64,000 nucleotides of DNA from contig NZ_JBBNAC010000001.1 of the NCBI RefSeq assembly GCF_037996825.1, forward strand, positions 62,001 to 126,000. The letters are read 5' to 3'. A program made the position numbers and the translations under genes. Shown here in pieces: positions 61,011 to 64,000 of this stretch (positions within the stretch are counted from its first letter, which is position 1; every line of letters starts with the position of its first letter). Below the pieces are notes generated by a model. That model was given only the letters and a program-made list of their open reading frames with translations, was not told where the DNA came from and searched no databases. Source of the stretch: Bdellovibrio sp. BCCA (GTDB lineage: Bacteria; Bdellovibrionota; Bdellovibrionia; Bdellovibrionales; Bdellovibrionaceae).

Positions 61011-61085
61011 ATGCCGAAACAACTTGTGTTCCTTTATGCCTTTTGCGTTGTGATTTTGTTTCTAGTAAACGTCGCCGTTTCCTAG
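61011..61085 (+). CDS. 24-residue single-helix membrane peptide
   Basis: The frame reads MPKQLVFLYAFCVVILFLVN plus four residues (VAVS). It has a basic start and one hydrophobic helix, with AGGAG eight bases before the ATG, and it sits 20 bases downstream of a good promoter with an inverted repeat. It ends inside the 3' end of the convergent hpt gene by 4 bases. Small membrane peptides of this form act as regulators of membrane proteins or as type I toxins; either is possible. The evidence is local sequence only. Confidence 0.5.
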   Translation: MPKQLVFLYAFCVVILFLVNVAVS

Positions 61086-61600
61086 TTTTTCAACGTATAG
61101 ATATCAGGATAATTTCTTCCGACTTCTTCGGAGTCCATTCCGTATCCAACCACATAGCGGTCGTCGATCGTTTTACCAATATAGTCTGCTTTGATCGGCA
61201 ACTCACGACGAGCTGGTTTATCCAACAATGTCACGATTTTCAAAGAAGCTGGGGCTGAAGCAAACAAACGGCTTCTTAGGAAACTCAAAGTGCGGCCCGT
61301 ATCGATGATTTCTTCCACGATCAAAACGTGTTTTCCCGCGATGTTTACAGAAATATCTTTAACGATTTTAATCGCGCCACCGCGTTCAACCGCTTGCACG
61401 TGAACGAAGTCGACTTGTTGTGGAAGTTCCACTTTGCGCATCAAATCCGCTGTGAAGTGAACAGAACCACGCAAAGGACAAATGAAAACAACTTCTTTCC
61501 CCTCGTAATCGTGTTCGATTTGTTGCGCAAGATTTTCGATAAGCTCTTTGATCTCATCGCTAGTTAGGAAAGGAACCATTTGTTCTTTAAGTTGTGCCAT
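61082..61600 (-). CDS. hpt: Hypoxanthine phosphoribosyltransferase
   Basis: 172 residues, usual length. It converts hypoxanthine (and guanine) with PRPP to IMP/GMP in purine salvage. The PRPP-binding motif is VLIVEEIIDTGRTLS near residue 93, the pyrophosphate loop is CPLRGSVHF near 42, and the purine contact region is DDRYVVGYGMD near 146. guaD at 23 kb acts in the same salvage network. It lies 9 bases behind the TPR protein gene on the minus strand. Confidence 0.95.
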   Translation of the reverse strand: MAQLKEQMVPFLTSDEIKELIENLAQQIEHDYEGKEVVFICPLRGSVHFTADLMRKVELPQQVDFVHVQAVERGGAIKIVKDISVNIAGKHVLIVEEIIDTGRTLSFLRSRLFASAPASLKIVTLLDKPARRELPIKADYIGKTIDDRYVVGYGMDSEEVGRNYPDIYTLKN

Positions 61601-61609
61601 TGTTGCCTC

Positions 61610-62332
61610 TTACAAATCGATGGATGTGATGCCAGCCGCCTGAGCCATTTTCAAATAGCGCAAGGCTTCGGGGTGTTGTGGGTCCCGAATAAGGATATTC
61701 TCCCATTGTTCAGTGGCTTCAGCAATATTGTTTGAATTGTAGTAAATAGCTCCAAGCTTTAGGCGAGCTGGAATAAGGTGTGGATACTCGCGAATCAAAG
61801 CTTTCAGATCTTTAATAGCGCGATCGACTTGGCCTAATTGAACGTAAACCTCGGCAATTCGCAAAGTCACTTCGGCTTTTCTGCTGGAAAGTTTTTGCGC
61901 TTTTAAAAGTTGCTCAAGAGCTTCGTTGTAGCGTTTGTATTGGTAGTAAAGATCCGCCAACTCTTCATGCTTGGAAGCGAGTTTTTCATCAACGAAAGGA
62001 TCTTGTTTGCCGGATTTTTTCTCAAGCTGCACTTGAGCATCCAAGAAAACTTGTTTTCCTTCGTCGTATTTTCCAAGGTCATTCAAAATAATCGAAAGAC
62101 CGACGCTGGCATCAGTGTAAGTCGGGTCGATTTCAAGAGCACGTTTGAAAGTTTTAATAGCTTTGCTGAACTGACCCTTGTCATAAGAGATCGTCGCCAG
62201 CATTTGATAAACTTCAGGATTGCGTGTGTTTTGTAGCAACATTTGATTCAAGATAGGCTCTGCCATCTTGTAATTCCCGTTGATAAAATATCCGCGGGCC
62301 TCTGAAAGCATGTCATCATGAAGAGCGTTCAT
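61610..62332 (-). CDS. TPR protein between bamD and hpt
   Basis: 240 residues made almost wholly of TPR repeats (PEVYQMLATISYDKGQFSKA, HEELADLYYQYKRYNEALEQ, PARLKLGAIYYNSNNIAEAT). There is no signal peptide or membrane helix, so it is probably cytoplasmic. The layout resembles the C-terminal part of LapB/YciM, but the zinc-ribbon and N-terminal helix of LapB are absent. The start overlaps the bamD stop by one base (TAATG). Confidence 0.85.
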   Translation of the reverse strand: MNALHDDMLSEARGYFINGNYKMAEPILNQMLLQNTRNPEVYQMLATISYDKGQFSKAIKTFKRALEIDPTYTDASVGLSIILNDLGKYDEGKQVFLDAQVQLEKKSGKQDPFVDEKLASKHEELADLYYQYKRYNEALEQLLKAQKLSSRKAEVTLRIAEVYVQLGQVDRAIKDLKALIREYPHLIPARLKLGAIYYNSNNIAEATEQWENILIRDPQHPEALRYLKMAQAAGITSIDL

Positions 62333-63072
62333 TATTCGGTCTCCTTCTGAGCTGCTTTAAGCTCGCTACTGCCAGGGAACTCACGCGCTAAAACTTCCGT
62401 ATATTTTTTTGCTTTTGGAGAATCACCGATTTTCTGCGCGCAGATCGCTGCACGAGAAAGTGCTTTTGCATCAAAACCTAGGCTACGATAGTTGTTATAA
62501 AGTCCTTCGTAGCGTCCCAAAGCACTGTCGAAGATTTTACGTTTGAAGTAGAAATCCGCGATGTATTCTTCTTTTTCCGCAAGCATTTTGATCGCAGCCG
62601 TGCGCTTTTCTTTGGCTTCAGCCACGTACTGAGAGTTTGGATATTTCTTAATAAGTTCCGATAGGTTCAAGATGGCATCGTTGGCTTGAGTTAAGTCACG
62701 ATCGATCGATGAAGGAAGTTGGTTGAAGTAACTCATACCGATGCGGAACTGAACATAATCAGAATTTGGAACTGTCGGGTGAAGCTCTTTGAACATCTGA
62801 TAAGCGACTTGCGCTTCAGCGTAAGATTCTTGTTTGTAGTAAACATCGGCAATCGCAAGTTCTGCTTTTGTTGCGAAGTTGCTGTACGGAAATTTATTTT
62901 TCACTTCCGTATAACGACGAATAGCTTCTTCGTAACGCTCACCTTGATCGAACTCTTCCGCAATAGCGAAAGCGCCTTCCGGTGTGTTGGAATTTTTCTC
63001 AATAGATGAACAGCCTGAAAGTAAAACTCCCATGGCCGCCGCGATTGTTATGACTCGGAGCGTTTTTAGCAT
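62332..63072 (-). CDS. bamD: Outer-membrane assembly lipoprotein BamD
   Basis: 246 residues. A signal peptide with lipobox (VLLSGCSS, Cys at ~21) and five TPR-like helical repeats, with the BamD/YfiO segments RYEEAIRRYTEVKNKFPYSNFA and ELIKKYPNSQYVAEAKEKR. It works with BamA to insert beta-barrel proteins into the outer membrane; this window encodes several such clients. It is followed by the overlapping TPR gene. Length and form are normal. Confidence 0.94.
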   Translation of the reverse strand: MLKTLRVITIAAAMGVLLSGCSSIEKNSNTPEGAFAIAEEFDQGERYEEAIRRYTEVKNKFPYSNFATKAELAIADVYYKQESYAEAQVAYQMFKELHPTVPNSDYVQFRIGMSYFNQLPSSIDRDLTQANDAILNLSELIKKYPNSQYVAEAKEKRTAAIKMLAEKEEYIADFYFKRKIFDSALGRYEGLYNNYRSLGFDAKALSRAAICAQKIGDSPKAKKYTEVLAREFPGSSELKAAQKETE

Positions 63073-63106
63073 AGAAGTAAATCATATTTTGGTCCAGGAC
63101 CTGCTG

Positions 63107-63895
63107 TCAACGCGTCATCAGCAGAGCGGATTTTTTAATCCACCCCGTAAGAGAACCTGGGTAGGTGACTTGAACCCAATCGCCCTGAGTTTCATGGGCG
63201 ATCACTTCCATCCCGCCGTAAAGATCAAGAATTGCGACCTGATTGTCCCCGGGAGCCGTTTGTAGAGAGACTTTTTCGTCAATGATAGTTCCTCGCAATA
63301 CCGTGGAATCATAGACTTTCAGAGCTAAAAGGCTTGTAAATATCACAAAAGCGAGACTCAAAAGAGTGCCGATGATGGGAAAGCCCGGCATCGATTTTTC
63401 CTCTTCCATGGCTTTTCTTCGACGCCCGCCATAAGAAAGTAAAATCCAACCTGCAGCAAAAAGTGAAAGGGCGGAAAGAATCAGGTACGCAGACAGCGGA
63501 ACAGGCTGCAGCAAATTAGCGCGCAAGGATTCGTAAGTTTCAATTTGATGAGGAACTTCCTTCACTTGCATTTGCGAGAGAGCAAACTTCAATCCCGCTT
63601 TTGCAGTGGAAAGTTCGGGATCCGAGGCCAAAGCTTTGCGCAGAAGGCCAATCGAGAGAGGCTTTTTTCCCAATTGAAACTCTGCGAGAGCGAGATTCGT
63701 CAAGGTCGTCGCGTTATACGGATCTTTGTCCAGTGCTTGCGCAAAAGCTTCGCGAGCCTTTGTATAATCTTTTGCGAGATAAAGCTGTGTGCCTTGTTTA
63801 AATAACTCTGCGGAAGAAGATCCAGTTTGCGCCACAACGAGAGTGGGCAAAACGAGTGACAGAAAGAACACAGAGAGAAATTTTAGTTTCGACAT
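63107..63895 (-). CDS. BatE-like TPR and SH3 membrane protein
   Basis: 262 residues. A signal peptide or anchor (FLSVFFLSLVLPTLVVA) is followed by three TPR repeats (~30-110), two membrane helices (~130-148, 172-190: AYLILSALSLFAAGWILL and FPIIGTLLSLAFVIFTSLLAL) and a C-terminal SH3b domain (~200-260, VQVTYPGSLTGWIKK). This order matches BatE of the Bat (aerotolerance) operons. Other bat genes would lie beyond the window edge on the minus strand upstream. bamD follows 34 bases later. The remaining 63896-64000 holds no gene I can see. Confidence 0.8.
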   Translation of the reverse strand: MSKLKFLSVFFLSLVLPTLVVAQTGSSSAELFKQGTQLYLAKDYTKAREAFAQALDKDPYNATTLTNLALAEFQLGKKPLSIGLLRKALASDPELSTAKAGLKFALSQMQVKEVPHQIETYESLRANLLQPVPLSAYLILSALSLFAAGWILLSYGGRRRKAMEEEKSMPGFPIIGTLLSLAFVIFTSLLALKVYDSTVLRGTIIDEKVSLQTAPGDNQVAILDLYGGMEVIAHETQGDWVQVTYPGSLTGWIKKSALLMTR

Positions 63896-64000
63896 AGCTC
63901 TACAAGTTTACAGATAAAAGTCTTTCCGTGTCTACCACGTGTCTTGTCTTAGTCCTGACCCGGGAGTAAACTGGACGGGCATTTTACATAACAATGGGTC

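Overview
The window looks like a chromosomal segment of a Bdellovibrio-like member of the Bdellovibrionota. This rests on the mix seen: a housekeeping core (rho, L31 type B, prfA, prmC, murA, serS, groESL, bamD, hpt, four tRNAs), a Tad/Flp pilus operon with sigma-28-like promoters, and many lineage-style secreted proteins, lipoproteins, TPR proteins and outer-membrane beta-barrels. The genus is an inference from gene content; no 16S gene is present.

Layout. 1-11.8 kb: translation and cell-wall core (rho, rpmE2, prfA, prmC, murA, a large GYF/TPR membrane protein, serS). This part carries two kinds of dispersed repeat: a 31-bp sequence directly after the rho and serS stops, and a ~123-bp structured element after prfA and before serS. 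11.9-27.6 kb: accessory stretch behind tRNA-Ser(UGA), with secreted or membrane proteins of unknown function, an HTH regulator broken by an in-frame stop, a degenerate cyclase with HEAT-like repeats coupled to a secreted HExxH protein, a papain-like protease beside a DUF333 protein, guaD, and a lipoprotein/caspase-like/secreted three-gene set. 27.6-31.6 kb: queF, then a histidine kinase with receiver and an NtrC-type regulator. 31.6-41.7 kb: tRNA-Ser(GCU), tRNA-Arg(ACG), a FecR protein with a TPR/beta-barrel partner facing a CHASE2 adenylate cyclase with a lipoprotein, tRNA-Asn(GUU) and a CapA-type protein.

41.9-50.5 kb: a small secreted protein, groES-groEL behind an inverted repeat that is not CIRCE, an alpha/beta hydrolase, an SDR, two divergent outer-membrane proteins, a CheY-like regulator and small secreted proteins. 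50.2-59.7 kb, minus strand: a Tad operon in the order flp, four small proteins of which three have prepilin cleavage sites, cpaB, cpaC, a fused cpaE-cpaF, tadB, then an RHS/YD-repeat secreted protein and a small CPEC-motif protein. TadC, the prepilin peptidase and CpaD are not in the window. 59.8-63.9 kb: two membrane proteins, an unlisted 24-residue membrane peptide gene with an inverted repeat over its promoter, then hpt, a TPR protein, bamD and a BatE-like protein in one minus-strand run.

The strongest leads are the regulatory layout of the Tad operon (two sigma-28-like boxes with identical spacing, the second inside a hairpin that would hide the cpaEF ribosome binding site on read-through RNA), the CpaE-CpaF fusion, the repeat element with compensatory changes, and the secreted-protease neighbourhood.
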